Positions 44,462 to 56,114 of a DNA stretch of 64,000 nucleotides are shown in pieces. The DNA comes from Anastrepha obliqua (taxonomy: Eukaryota > Arthropoda > Insecta > Diptera > Tephritidae), in NCBI RefSeq assembly GCF_027943255.1, contig NC_072892.1, positions 20,421,792-20,485,791 on the forward strand. The letters run 5' to 3'. Numbering within the stretch: the stretch's first letter is position 1; each line of letters begins with the position of its first letter. A program made the translations under genes and the position numbers. The notes under the pieces were generated by a model. That model saw only the letters and a list, made by a program, of their open reading frames with translations, made no database searches and was not told the origin of the DNA.

Positions 44462-45570
44462 CGAGGGGTGCCTTTTATATGTCGGGATTAGAGAACAAAA
44501 ACAAATTTTAATCATCGAAAATCACTTTATTGTTTTTCAAAATATTCTCCATGAAGATCTATACACTTTTGCATGCGTTTGAACCAATTGTCGAAGCACT
44601 TTTGCCACTCTGAATGAGGTACCTCCAAAACATGTATTCTGAATGCCGCAACCGCTTCTTCAGGTGTCGAAAAACGTTGACCTCTCAGTTTGTTTTTTAC
44701 GTACGGGAATAAAAAGAAGTCATTCGGTGCCAAGTCAGGACTATACGGCGGATGACCCATTAATTCGATGTTTTGGGTGCTCAAAAATGCAGTTGTTTGC
44801 GCCGATGTGTGAGAGCTCGCATTGTCCTGGTGAAGAGTGATCCGTCTTTGGCGATTGGTTTTCCTAATTTCTTGGAAGACAACTGGCAAACAAATGGTTG
44901 TGTACCACTCAGAATTTACTGTTCTGCGTTGTTCTAGTGGTACGGTTTCGACAGGTCCAGTTTTTCCGAAAAAACAGGCGACCATTTGCTTGGAAGTGCT
45001 TCGCGCGCGAACAACTTTTGTTGGATTTGGCTCATCTTGAAACACCCCTACAGTCGACTGCTGTTTACTTTCGGGCTCATACGCGTAAATCCATGATTCA
45101 TCACCTGTCACGATGTCATAGACGTGTTTCGAAGCCCCGCGATCGTATTTTGTTTTTATAGTCAAATGTTTATGCAATATTGAATTTATGCTGGTCCCAC
45201 TAATGCCTAAGATTGTCACAATCTCACAATAGGTCACATGGCGATCTTGCAATATCATTTCGCGCACAGCATCAATGGTTTTCGGAACAACAACTGATTT
45301 TGGACGACCTTCACGAAATTCGTCTTGGAGTGAACTACGACCACGATTGAATTCAACATACCATCGATAAACACAGGTCCTTGATGGAGTTTCATCGCAA
45401 AAAAATGAATTAAGTTCATCCATGCAATGTTGCTGAGTTAATCCACGTCGAAAGTTGTAAAAAATAATCGCACGAAAATGTTCACGATTTAATTCCATTT
45501 TTGGATCGAGATGAATCTTTTAAGTTACTGTAAACAACACAAATAGCGCTGGTATTTCAAAAAAAAAAAA
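44462..45570 (-). mobile_element. mariner element, 3' terminus present
   Basis: The terminus CGAGGGGTGCCTTTTATATG at 44462 is preceded by TA (44460-44461). The 5' inverted copy is absent. On that side the sequence ends in a run of about 15 A (near 45560) and then the TTAA-element remnant. Confidence 0.75.
44527..45498 (-). CDS. mariner DD34D transposase with internal deletion
   Basis: An uninterrupted 323-residue frame from a Met that fits the family start (MELNREHFRAIIFYNFRRG) to a family-like C-terminus (CIDLHGEYFEKQ). The triad is Asp133 (IVTGDESWIYAYEPESK), Asp225 (TLHQDNASSHT) and Asp260 (YSPDLAPNDFFLF), 34 residues between the last two. About 20 residues are missing after residue 117 (HLTIKTK), including the linker motif that reads WVPHEL or similar in mariners. 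The usual length is near 345. The frame is otherwise intact, but loss of the linker should impair DNA handling, and the 5' terminus is missing as well. Confidence 0.85.
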   Translation of the reverse strand: MELNREHFRAIIFYNFRRGLTQQHCMDELNSFFCDETPSRTCVYRWYVEFNRGRSSLQDEFREGRPKSVVVPKTIDAVREMILQDRHVTYCEIVTILGISGTSINSILHKHLTIKTKYDRGASKHVYDIVTGDESWIYAYEPESKQQSTVGVFQDEPNPTKVVRARSTSKQMVACFFGKTGPVETVPLEQRRTVNSEWYTTICLPVVFQEIRKTNRQRRITLHQDNASSHTSAQTTAFLSTQNIELMGHPPYSPDLAPNDFFLFPYVKNKLRGQRFSTPEEAVAAFRIHVLEVPHSEWQKCFDNWFKRMQKCIDLHGEYFEKQ

Positions 45571-45699
45571 AAATTTAGAACGATTGGTCGATAACGTTTT
45601 AAGCTAGAATGCCCACCAGTTGAAAAAAAAGTAGTTTCGAGAAAAACGTCGTTCTAACTAACGCGCGCTACCGGTTTCCCCCCCTAAATTCTCTAGAAA

Positions 45700-46749
45700 G
45701 TTAAGCAATTTTGCTTAGGTAAAATCCCATAGAATTTCCTGCAGGTTCACAGGTGTGCACATGTCCTGCTTCCTGTGTGTGTGTGTGTGTGTATATATTT
45801 TGCGCAATAATCGGATGAGTAGATAAATCTGTTGAATTATACGCACATTATTTATGATTGGCAAATATATTTTACGTTTGCAATATTTGAGCTCCGATTC
45901 TCTCCAATTTATTTGACTCAGTGAGGAATTTGTAGATTGTCTGAAAATCATTCAGAAATACCTATTTTACTTAAAATAGGAAAATTGAAAGCTTTTAGTG
46001 CAGCGGAAGTCGCCCAATTTATAGTAAAAATTCAATTCAGAAGAATGAAAATATTTAAAATAACTTGACGAATACAGTGAAATTGGATTTATTTCTAAAC
46101 ATTAAACATTCACACAATGCAGGTGTAAAAATTGCCTAGAATTTTTCAATAGGCTTACGACCATAAAAATATTTATCAAAATAATTAATACAAATCTGTC
46201 TACTAAATTGGATGCAGCTGGTGTCAGGCGTTTCCAATTAAACTCTCTTCGCCTATTATTGATTTGCCTCTGCTGCCAGCCATTTGGCAGGAATTGCTCA
46301 ACAACCAACATCACCCAGATGGTAAAGAACGCACAGGTTTCAGAAAATATTTGAATGCATTGCGTGGCAGATCATCACAGACAGAGATGAAAGTAATTTA
46401 TTGTACAGATACATACATACATACATACATACATATGTATGTGTGCACATGTATATATATTTCTTTCATTGCACGCAGATTTTTTAAATAATTTTCCAGC
46501 CACTCCAGCTTTCAATCAACTTTGCGATTACCTTTCAAATTATGGATGCGGCGAATCTGACAAAATGAAGGAAGTGAGGATTATCAATGGAATGATTTCC
46601 AAATATTTTATGAAGTGAAAAGAGCGAACAAAGATTTTTTTTTTGTTACTGTAAATACATAGGCGTGGGACCGTCAATTGAGATGTAGAGGAAACGTTAT
46701 TTGTTTTAATTTTACAATCACAGCTCAATATGCGAAAAAAATACATACA
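45700..46749. other. Unassigned stretch with microsatellites
   Basis: A GT run passing into TA lies at 45775-45797, and an ACAT/ATGT tract at about 46411-46443. No genes or termini seen. Confidence 0.5.
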
Positions 46750-46751
46750 TA

Positions 46752-48019
46752 CAAGGTGAAGTCCAAAATAAACAAGATTGGCGTCATAAAATGTTTTTGG
46801 TGGTTCCATTTTTTTATTGAGTTGAATGCGTTGGCAGTTACATCCCGAGCTGACTTCCAGTCCAGTGAAAGTGACATTCGGTTCAGTGGAGGCGAAGTTA
46901 TTGCGTCTACAGTGTCAGTATGTTTGTCTCATCGATTCAAAAATGAGTTTCGAACAAAGAGCTAATATCAAATTTTGTTTTAAAATCCGTTAAAAGTTTA
47001 TCGAAACATTTGAATTGATGAAATAAGTTTATGGCGATGATTGTCCATCTCGTACCAGAGTTCATGAGTGGTTTATACGTTTCAGAGATGGTTGTGAGGA
47101 CATAAATGACAATGAACAAAATCAGTAATCACCGAAAACTCCATCGAAATTGCTTGCAAATTTATCAAAAATGAACCAAAATCATTGTTAAAATTCATGG
47201 AATCGGAGTTGAATATCTCCAAAACATCGATTTATCGCATTTTAACTGATTTTTGGGCTTACGAAAGGTCTGCACAAGTTAACTGAGGACCGAAAATTGC
47301 TCAGAATTCAACATTCGAAAGACCTCATTGAAGAGGCGAGAAAAGTCGCTAACTTCCATTACAATATTGTAACTGGTTATGAAACGTGGTATTTCCAATA
47401 TGAACCTGAAACTAAGCGTCAAAGTTCCGTATGGAAGACCCCAGACGAGCCACCACCCAAAATATCGCGTTTGGAGAAGCCAAAACTCAAGTTAATGCTC
47501 ATTTGTTTTTACGATTCCAAAAGAATTGTCCCCCATTGGCACGGGCGAAACCGTCAATGCAATTTTCTATCTTTGCGTTTTGAAGCGTTTGTTGCATCGC
47601 ATTTGTCGAATTTGCTCTGAATACCGCGAAGGAAGAAGCTGGCGCTTATTGCATGAAAATGCACCATCTCATCGATCCACTCTTGTGACAAATTTTTTTG
47701 ACTAGAAATCGCTTTTTAACCATATTCGCCTGATATGGCTCCGTGTGACTTCTACCTATTCGGAAAATTGCATTTGGCCATGAAAGGAAAACGTTTTGCG
47801 TCCGTGGAGGCCATTCAAAAGGCTTGTACCGACTTCCTAGAGGACATTTCGGATTCCGGTCAATGACCTGAAACACTCCTTCGAAAAGCTTGTAGATCGC
47901 GCAGAATAGTGTATCGAAGCCAGAGGGAACTATTTTGAATAATTAAACTCGAAGTTATCAGAACAAAGCTTCTGTCGTTTCTAGTTTAGCGCAGTCTTGT
48001 TTATTTTGGACTTCAGCTG
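46752..48019 (+). mobile_element. mariner element (same family as 38871-39941)
   Basis: The left terminus CAAGGTGAAGTCCAAAATAA and a slightly altered right terminus (from the right, CAGCTGAAGTCCAAAATAA) have TA on both sides. Length is 1268 bp. Confidence 0.85.
46942..47935 (+). pseudogene. mariner transposase, decayed
   Basis: Starts MSFEQRANIKFCFKIR, then a stop. VHEWFIRFRDGCEDIND follows in a shifted frame. 47297-47620 encodes HYNIVTGYETWYFQYEPETK, where the first catalytic Asp of the usual GDE motif is replaced by Tyr. Further on come YSPDMAPCDFYLFGKLHL with the third Asp and MKGKRFASVEAIQKA. Several stops and frameshifts. Inactive. Confidence 0.8.
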
Positions 48020-48080
48020 TATATCTCCTATTTAAAAAAAAATTAAATTCTTTGGCTTTTGATTTTGCATCTTATAAATA

Positions 48081-48748
48081 CAGGGTGGGCGATGTAATAT
48101 AAAATTTGCTTTTTGAATTAGCTAACTTTTTTTTTATTTTGAAGATTGAACATTGTCATTTATGAACGAAAAATAATATCGTTCAAATGACTGCCACGAC
48201 TGGCTTTACAGTAGATCATTCGATCAACCCAATTTTTAAGCACATTTTCGATTGTTTGGGCTCCAATTTCATAAATGGCAACTTCGATTTCGTGTTTTAA
48301 AGCATCAATCGTCTCTGGATGGTTCGCATAGCATTTGTCCTTATAAAAATAGTCCAACGGACTTAAATCACAGCTCGGAGGCGGCCAATTGATATCGGAA
48401 TTCAAAAACGGTAGCCAAAAGTTCGAGTGTAACTTTGGCAGTGTGACAAGTTGCACCATCCTATTGAAACCAAATGTCGTCCATGTCATCCTCTTCAATT
48501 TTTGGAAACAAAAACTCGTTGAGCATGTCATGGTAACGCTCGCCATTTACTGTAACCGCGGAAGAAGAAGAAGACTCACCACTTTGGAAATAGGTTTTCA
48601 ATATTTCCCAATTTAGTTCAAGCGTATAGCGTCCCATTTCGTAAATGTCAAACCTTTAAGTACATTATGAACACATTTAACATGTCATTTGTGTTACCAT
48701 TCTCAAAAGAATAGGTGGTTCAAAAAGCAAACGCTATATGGCCCACCC
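48081..48748 (-). mobile_element. IS630-like element, internally deleted
   Basis: Termini CAGGGTGGGCGATGT and, from the right, TGGGTGGGCCATATAGCG share the GGGTGGGC core and a GCTTTTTGAA block further in. The minus frame 48160-48546 encodes NWPPPSCDLSPLDYF (third catalytic Asp) and the C-terminus YCKASRGSHLNDIIF. The N-terminal and central transposase are missing. Confidence 0.75.
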
Positions 48749-48754
48749 ATTATT

Positions 48755-49075
48755 TACCTATTCGGAAAATTGCATTTGGCCATGAAAGGAAAACGTTTTG
48801 TATCCGTAGAGGTTACCCAAAAGGCTTGTACCGACATCCTAAAGGGCATTTCGGATTGCGTTCAATGACCTGAAACCTCTGAAACACTTCGAAAATCTTG
48901 TAGATCGCGCAGAATAGTGGATCGAGGCCAGAGAGGACTATTCTGAATAAGTAAGCTCGAACAAAGCTCCTGTCCTTTCAATTTTAGCTCAGTCTTGTTT
49001 ATTTGGCACTTCGCCTTGTATATCCTCTATTTAAAAAAAATGAAATTTTTTAGGTTTTGATTTTTCATCTTCTAA
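48755..49075 (+). repeat. Duplicate of mariner 3' end plus flank
   Basis: This stretch repeats 47753-48078 in direct orientation: transposase text from FGKLHLAMKGKRF, the mariner 3' terminus, and also about 55 bp of flank beyond it (CTATTTAAAAAAAA, then TTTTGATTTT and CATCTT). The shared flank shows a duplication of the region, not an independent transposition. Confidence 0.75.
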
Positions 49076-49639
49076 GTATGAACTATAATCGTAATGTTTT
49101 TTTCTTTTTCTTTTTTGTTTGTTGTGGTCTATAAGAAATATTGTGTTCTTAGATTTACTTAATAAATAAATAAAATATCGCTGATGTAGGCTGAAGAAGA
49201 CTTACATTTTTCTATTCAACTGCGTTGCAGGAAATCGAGGTAGGCCAAAACATTATTTTCCAATTGTAGATGATATGTACATTGACGATATGGGGTTTTG
49301 TCAAGACGTTGAAAGATGCCATGCAGCCAACGAGGCACTCAATTTATTTGCAAGTGATATTTTTGGGAAGAATAACTTCACGATCTGCAGAAATTTGGCC
49401 ATAAACTTCGACCAATTAATGCGTGTAAACTTTTTTACGAATCGTCTGCCATAAAAGACATGTGATTGAATTAGAAAGAATTGAAACTTTGAAAGGTAAC
49501 GTTCGGCGCGAAATTACTTTAATCAAGCCCCAATTATACGTAAAATTCATTGAAAATTTCACCAAAAGGAAATAAATCTGCAAGTGTGCACTATAAAAAA
49601 AATAGTTTAAATAGTTTTAATTTGGATTAAAAAATTTAC
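49076..49639. other. Mostly unassigned; possible transposase remnant
   Basis: At 49440-49575 a short frame reads RHVIELERIETLKGNVRREI and then IKPQLYVKFIENFTKRK, vaguely like a Tc1 C-terminus. The evidence is too weak to call. Confidence 0.25.
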
Positions 49640-50165
49640 TTGAAAGAAATTTATTTGAGCCTGCGTGCAGCATTAAAATTTTCATTGTTTAAAATTAGTA
49701 TTGGAACCTTGGAAGCACTCAACTCGATCCCTGCTAGTAGTGGACAGCACAATTTGTTTGTGCGAATTTGTTTGAGAGAAAGATTCTGCGTAAGATTTTT
49801 GGGCCTTTGCACGTTGGCAACGGAGAATATCGCAGGCGTTTGAAACGATGAGCTGTATGAGCTTTACGAGGACATAGACATAGCGCAGCGAATAAAGATC
49901 CAGCGGCTACGTTGGCTGGGTCATGTCGCCCGAATGGATACAAAGGCTCCGGCTTTAAAAGTATTAGATGCGGTACCAGCTGGTGGTAGCAGAGGAAGAG
50001 GAAGGCCTCCTCTGCCTGGAAAAATCAGGTGGAGAAGGACTTGGCTTCATTTTTTGATGTGTCCAACTGGCGCCGATTAGCACGAGAAAGAAACGACTGG
50101 CGCGCTTTGTTAAACTCGGCCAAAATCGCTTATCGCGCCAATTAAGAAGAAGAAGAAGGAGAAAA
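49640..50165 (+). pseudogene. LINE ORF2 3' end (RTE-like or related)
   Basis: Frames encode a KILRKIFGPLHVGNGEYRRR-like block, then LYEDIDIAQRIKIQRLRWLG with HVARMD, GGSRGRGRPPLP, and a WRRLARERNDWRALL-like end with stop. This WLGHVARM...RGRP pattern ends the reverse-transcriptase ORF of RTE/BovB-like LINEs. The 3' tail is a GAA repeat (50145-50165). Confidence 0.65.
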
Positions 50166-51274
50166 AAAAATGTAAAATTAATTGACCTACTTGTTTGCCC
50201 CTAAAAAAGGTATGAAGAGGATTCGGCTTATTTGGAAACTTAATCTGCTTAACTATTTAGATAAGATATTTAATTATATTCATCTTGAAGTGCACATCCA
50301 TATGAACATTTATTTGCAGCACAATTTAAATACTGTTAAAACAACGGCGGAAAGTAGCCAGAAGATAACGGTCTGTTGATTTATCAACCTGATATGGCAC
50401 GCTGCCATTCACAATGTTGCTGTAGCAGCTGTCGCCAACTGGAAGAGGATGAGCCACATCAGCTTTGCGCAAAGTCTAAGAACAAAAACTAGCCTTAGAA
50501 TTAATCAGAACTCTTGGATGGCCAAGTGGCCGGGCTGCAGTGTTGAAAGTCGTCGACTTTTCACTACTGGCCACTTCCTCGCCTCGGATATCCTAAATTA
50601 GTTTTGTTGCACATAAAGGCAAAAATGGCAGCGAGGCTAGCGCGAAATAGTGATGACAAGGGTGCAGTGTTTGCATTCCAGCCCAGCAGAGTGGTGCAGC
50701 GAATGGCATAAAGGCGTGGACGAGATAATGGATGTATCACGCAGCGAGGAGCGCTGCAGTGGGTGGGAGAAGGTTAAACGAAAGTATGGAGAAACTGCGG
50801 AATTCGGTCAGTGAGAATGGAAAATTTTCTCAGGGTGATATGGATGCTTTTATTTCACTGCGCAGTTATGAGAAATTCCTGGCAGTGCTGCGGTGCAAAT
50901 ATCTTAAGGATTTCCGCTATTATTTTAATGTAAATTCCTCATCTTGCTGAATTTATTATTTTGTTTTTGTAGCAAAGTTCTCGCAGTTAATAAACTAAAG
51001 GAAACAAAGTTAAAGCGAGTTGGCAAAGTTAAATAACTACAGTTAGAAAACCTATTCGCAGTGTTAATAAAATATTTTGCAGCTTTAAACTATTAAAGAG
51101 TGAAAATTCATTATATTGGACTTTGATGGCAGCAACTGAATTTGAAAGTGCAATATTTTGCACACAGAGCAAACTTACAGAAAATGTGCAAGAAGCATCG
51201 CTCTGGTACACTAAAATTCTGGGTATGTATGTGATTATTTTATATATTGTATAATTTATAATATTTTTTTATAA
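50166..51274. other. Unassigned stretch
   Basis: No domains or termini seen. Confidence 0.4.
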
Positions 51275-51472
51275 TAGCGGCAGGCAATGCCAAGCCTCCG
51301 AGTGTGTTTATGCCATGAAAAAGCTCCTCATTAAAAATGTCTGCCATTCGGAGACGGCTTAAAAAAAACAACTGTAGGTCCCTCCATTCGTGGAACAGCA
51401 TCAAGACGCACACCACAAATAGGAGGAGGAGCTCGGCCAAACACTCAAACAAATGGTGTACACGCCACTTAT
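51275..51472 (+). repeat. SINE, 3' part
   Basis: Same body as 43564-43862 (GGCAGGCAATGCCAAGCCTC, CTGCCATTCGGAG, GTCCCTCCATTCG, GGAGGAGGAGCTCGGCC). The tRNA-like head is missing. Its TA tail is interrupted by the element at 51474. Confidence 0.75.
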
Positions 51473-51473
51473 A

Positions 51474-51838
51474 AAGGGTGGTTAAATTTAAAGGGCCGAT
51501 GTTGAATGTGAACAACACCTAAACGTCAACGACACCGCTGGACTTCTTTCTTTGGGGTTACTTGAAAGAAAAGGTGTACGTCGATAAGCCAGCAACAATT
51601 GATAATTCGGTACATTAACGGCATAGAACCTCAATTATGTCTCTCAGCGTCATCGAAAATTTGGACCATCGGATGGAGGTGTGCCGCCGAGGCCGCGGCA
51701 GCTATTTGGCCCATATTTTGTTCCATACGTAATTGAGCCATACCAATATTATCGTAATAAAGAGAAATGGCAATAATTTCCTAAAAAAATTATATTTTTT
51801 TCAAAATCAACACCGGTCCTCGAAACTTAACCACCCTT
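51474..51838 (+). mobile_element. 365-bp MITE derived from an IS630-like element
   Basis: Termini AAGGGTGGTTAAATTTAAAG and, from the right, AAGGGTGGTTAAGTTTCGAG have TA on both sides. The inside keeps only the end of a transposase: TPLDFFLWGYLKEKVYVDKP with the third catalytic Asp and a VCRRGRG C-terminus. A sister copy is at 33678-34036. It sits exactly in the TA tail of a SINE. Confidence 0.85.
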
Positions 51839-51840
51839 TA

Positions 51841-52383
51841 TGTACTTATACGCCATTCTAATCCGCTTTAAAAACCATAACCCATTACTCTGCGGTTTTT
51901 GTTTTTTTTTGTGACGAATGTAAAAGAAGAGCACAATCAACCACACGATTGGTGATATCAAAGATAAAACAAAGTAAAGAATACTCCTTCCATTTTGTAA
52001 CAATAAAGTCAACATTTCCAAGTAAGTCAAACATCGAGATTCTTCACAGTTTCCAGCCGAAATCCCTCAAGATGGTCTCAAACGCCCCCAGCGCCTCTAA
52101 TTCCATCACCCCTTAGTACAATGATGTGTGCATTGGTTGTTAACTTGTGCATTTCCAACATAAATGTTAATCATTGTTGTTGTTTGATCATTTCTTTAAA
52201 GGTAATCTCCTTTTTTTTGTTTGTTTGCAGTTCTCAAATTTATTTGTAACTTTTTTATTGGTATTTGTACCTCTTTTCCTGTAAGGTGACTCTCTTAGAG
52301 TATACCGAGGAACGCAATATTGTTAACTTGGGGAATGTTACGTTGGTCAAAACAATATATTAGCTGGGCATGGGTCTGACTTG
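51841..52383. other. Unassigned stretch
   Basis: AT-rich, nothing recognised. Confidence 0.4.
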
Positions 52384-53960
52384 AGCGTAAATTTACTGTA
52401 GGTTAGGTTGAAGCGGTTGTCCTGTGGGACACACTCAGACTCATAGCCCATTGTGATGCCGCGTGAGGAGCTTATCCCTCCTATCTGTCCTAAAACCCGT
52501 ATGTGCTTTTCAGAAACTTTAGAGTATCTCTGATTTCTGTAGAATTGAGATCTTCCAACTCATTAAAAATTGTTTACCTAGAATAGTAAACCTACGTCTG
52601 GATAGAGCAGGACAGTGGCACAGTAAGTGCGAGATTGTCTCTTCCTCGTCCTCATCTAGACAACTCCGACAGAAGTCATGTGCTTGCATACCCATCCTTT
52701 GGGCGTGTCTACCTATTAGGCAATGTCCCGTTATGACTGAAGTCGGCGTGCTAAGACTAATTCAGCTGAGCAGAGATCCTCTACGTTTAACATTGAGAGT
52801 CGGTCACAGTTGTCGGGTGATTCTGCAGGTGGTTTAATTACGCCATCTTTCGTTTGCTTTTTTTACGATTTCTTCAAGGATAAGGAGTTTGCATATCGGT
52901 AAGGGTATCCCTATGTGATTATCTATGTACTCATCGGTCAATTTGGTGCCGAGTCTCGCTATTTCATCGGCTCTACGTTTACCTCAATGTCGCGGTGGCC
53001 GGGAACCCACGTTACCTTTAGGTGAAATGACTCAGCCATCTCGTTAAGAGATGTGCGATATTTCATGGCTATCTTGGAGCTTGTCGACTGTTTTAAGAGG
53101 GATTTTATCGCCGCTTGGCTATCAGTGAAAATGTAGATATCATTTCCGGATATCGCATCTCAGTGTATCAGTGCCGCGGTTTTCATTATTGCCATCAGTT
53201 CAGCCTGAAAGACACTACAGTAGTCGGGGATCCGAAAACTGAAGGAGATTCCCAGATGTTCTGAGTATACACTTCCGCACACCCTGCTCTGGAGCTTTGA
53301 AGTTTGTTTAAATTTTGCTCATTCACTTTAAATCTCCAAAGTTTTGTAAGAATTTCGACGCTTTTTTGGGCAATTGTTTCGGTGCATAATTGTGCTATCA
53401 TCCCTAGATGTTCAAGTTAGCACATTTCTACTTATAGGAGTATCAAACACAAAAAAAAAACAATGGATTAGCAAACAAAAAAATGCTTGATCAAGAACGC
53501 TTCCCGTGAGGCACACCAGCCGATGTCTGAAATTTGTCTGTATTGTCTGAATCGTCTCTCAGATATGAACGACTTGAAGGTGCTTTGTAAGTTTCAAGGT
53601 AGTAATTGGCTAATTTTATGAAAAAGCCTTTCTTTCCAAGCCTTGGCTCGTCTTTTTATTCAAATGCCTTTCTTATTTCATTGGTATAGTGATTACCCCC
53701 TTCAATAGTTCCCTGTTTCCCATGAAATCCAAAGTGTTGTGTTGGTCTATTAAACGCAGGATTTATTTTAGTTTATCAGCACCTTTTCAAGAAGTTTTAA
53801 AAAACAAGGCAGTAAGTAAGAAAGATTGGTCTATATTGTGATGGCAGGGTTGTATACTCCCCTGATCACCGACCTTTTCCATACTTTGGGAAAACATTCA
53901 AATTTTAGAACAGATTGAAAATATTTGTGATTATAAAGGTAACGGTTAATGGTTAATGGT
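52384..53960 (-). pseudogene. LINE ORF2 with RT and RNase H remnants
   Basis: In coding order on the minus strand: RT text at 53960-53480 (a YLLPCFLKLLEKVL block resembling YRPISLLP...LE, then degraded HQFGF-like text), RNase H near 53200-52950 (VTWVPGHRDIE and a preceding helix), then a Cys/His block near 52690-52640 and a 3' end beside TAGGTTAGGTTG. Heavily frameshifted, apparently one deleted copy. Confidence 0.6.
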
Positions 53961-54027
53961 AGTAAAGGGTTAAGGTATGGGCCTTTAGCACTGCGACCAT
54001 ATTGATCTATTGTGCACCCTATGCTGT

Positions 54028-54930
54028 CTATTGACTGTTAAGTATGCTTATGAATTGTACCAGCTCCTTCTGAGGGAGTGATTGAAGGTCTTCATCTATA
54101 AGCATGAACTTGTTTAAAAACTTTTTCCTTCTATGCGTCAACCCCGGACATTCGATGATGAGATGTTCTATAGACTCCTCATCTTCGCAGCAAAATCTGC
54201 AGGTGCTGGTGTTAGTTATGCCCGTGAGGGCGCCTGTGAGAGTGCGAATGCTCTTTTTGTTTAACGTGAAGGCCATGTAAGCTCTTTTAGCATTGAAACT
54301 TAAGAACTTTTTGGAGTGTCTAAGACCCTCTACGTTGTTCCAATGCTGATTTATTAGAGTTTTGGCCCAGTATTTTACTTTTTGTTTTAGGCTGTTTTTG
54401 TTAAATCCAAACATGGGAGTACGTCCTATGAAATTTACATCTGCCCCTTTCTTGGCTTGAAAGTCTGCCTTTTCGTTGCCGTCATATCCATCATGTCCTG
54501 GTACCCAAATTAATGAGACATTGTTTTGGATGCCAGGTTATTTAGTGCGTTTTGGCATTCTAAGAGAGTTTTGGAGTTGTAGGTATAGCTATCTAAAGCT
54601 TTTAGAACTGATGGGCTGTCCGAGAGTACTCTAATCTTTACTCTCTTGTGGTTTCTACGTTGCACGATGTTTGCTGCTTCCATTATTGCGTATAATTCCG
54701 GTTGGAAGATGGTGGTGTCCCTGGCGAGAGTGAATTATTTGTGGATTCTGGGCCGCACTACTCCTGCTCCTACACCATAAGGGGTTTTTGATCCATCAGT
54801 GTACCATTTTTGTGAATCATCATTCATCTATTTTGGGTTTGTTTTCCACTCGATCCTCTCAGGAAAGGTAAGTGTGTATCCTTTTGTGAAACCGAGGGTT
54901 GGGTCAATGTGGTCTGAAACTTGAGCCATG
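54028..54930 (-). pseudogene. LINE ORF2 RNase H and C-terminus
   Basis: The best frame (54028-54414, 128 residues) encodes the C-terminal helical region, SIRTLTGALTGITNTSTCRF, then CCEDEESIEHLIIECPGLTH, the Cys/His block after RNase H, and a leucine-rich tail. Upstream frames hold RNase H pieces such as a VPGHDGYDGNEKADFQAKKG block. 5'-truncated with stops. Confidence 0.7.
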
Positions 54931-54959
54931 CTTATGGTGTTTTTGATTATAAAGGTAGC

Positions 54960-56114
54960 AGAGAACTTGCTCCTCTACAACACTGAAGATTATTAATCTT
55001 AATATGACTTCTATTTCTGAGCCCCATCGACTTCCAAGTACTTACAGCGATCTTTGCAGACCACCGTTAGTCCCACTAATTCGCTTGTACAACTCCGCCA
55101 TTAGCAAGAGACCAAGTTCAAGTTTTCGCAGACTATACAAGGCTGCAATGCCGTTGGCAGATTTATTTGAGATATGCAAAACGCCCAGCTAGAAGAGTTG
55201 CTGCAATGACATCGAAATCAGTTGCCGGCAAATATAGTAAATGAAAAAATAACAAAAGCGAAATAAGATAACAATAAAAGCTCCCGAACAAAATGTCTGC
55301 GAAATGGAATAAACGAACATCACAAACAAAAGCAGCAAAGAAAAGTTAGCAAGCCCACACATACACACACACATTGCCATACATATTGATGTGAGTTCGT
55401 TTAGTTTTTCGCCGCTCCCGGCTTTTCCGTTGCCCTACTCAGCACATTCCAATAAAACTGAGAAAAGTAAATTTATGCGGTGGTGAAGGGCCTTTGAATG
55501 CATGGGGAAAATGTTGTTTGCCGTTAAAGGTTAAACGTGTTTAAGATAATTTACGAAAGTATGTGAAGATAAAAAATTGTAAGGTAATATGAAGCCAGCA
55601 AGAAGGACTGTTTGCATACAAGAATTCTAATACTCGTAAAAGGTGCGTACGGATGTTAGTCAGATGTGCGTGTGTGTGTGTACTTGTGCATGAGCATACA
55701 TTTAAAGTTGCAAATTTGTATGTACGCATTAGTGAAATCACAAATGCGTAAGTTCTTCACTCGAGTCAAGGTAAAGTACATTAAATGAAGATATGCATAA
55801 ACCTTTTTTATTACAAATGTGCCCCAGGCGCAATGGCACAATGAGACAAAGTCGTTGTGTTAAATTACTCTCCGACTCGTATTCCACTGTGCATACGCGT
55901 ACATATGCATGTAAGTACATTTGTATGCATGTATGAAAATATACTCTGATACATACATTCGTAAGTATTGCAACATACTTATATTGCAAGTATATAATGC
56001 ACCAAACCTCCTTTCTGTGCGAAATGCTCTTGACGTTTTCTAAGTGCTAATTACCCAGTCAGCAGCACTTAGGAAAAGTAATAGACGCCTTTGTATTCTT
56101 TGTTCTAAACCGAC
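54960..56114. other. Unassigned stretch with CA-rich tracts
   Basis: Short CA/TG repeats (55358-55375, 55665-55682) and frequent TACAT words. Short frames have no domains. Confidence 0.4.

Larger units (their letters stand above)
44016..45688. mobile_element. TTAA-bounded element split by a mariner
   Basis: The left end is TTAA + GAGGGGAAACCGGTTT. From the right it reads TTTAGGGGGGGAAACCGGTAG, so the right TTAA has one change. Without the mariner about 0.56 kb remain. Near the right end the minus strand has CGTTTTTCTCGAAACTAC, the box shared by the other TTAA elements. Confidence 0.6.
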
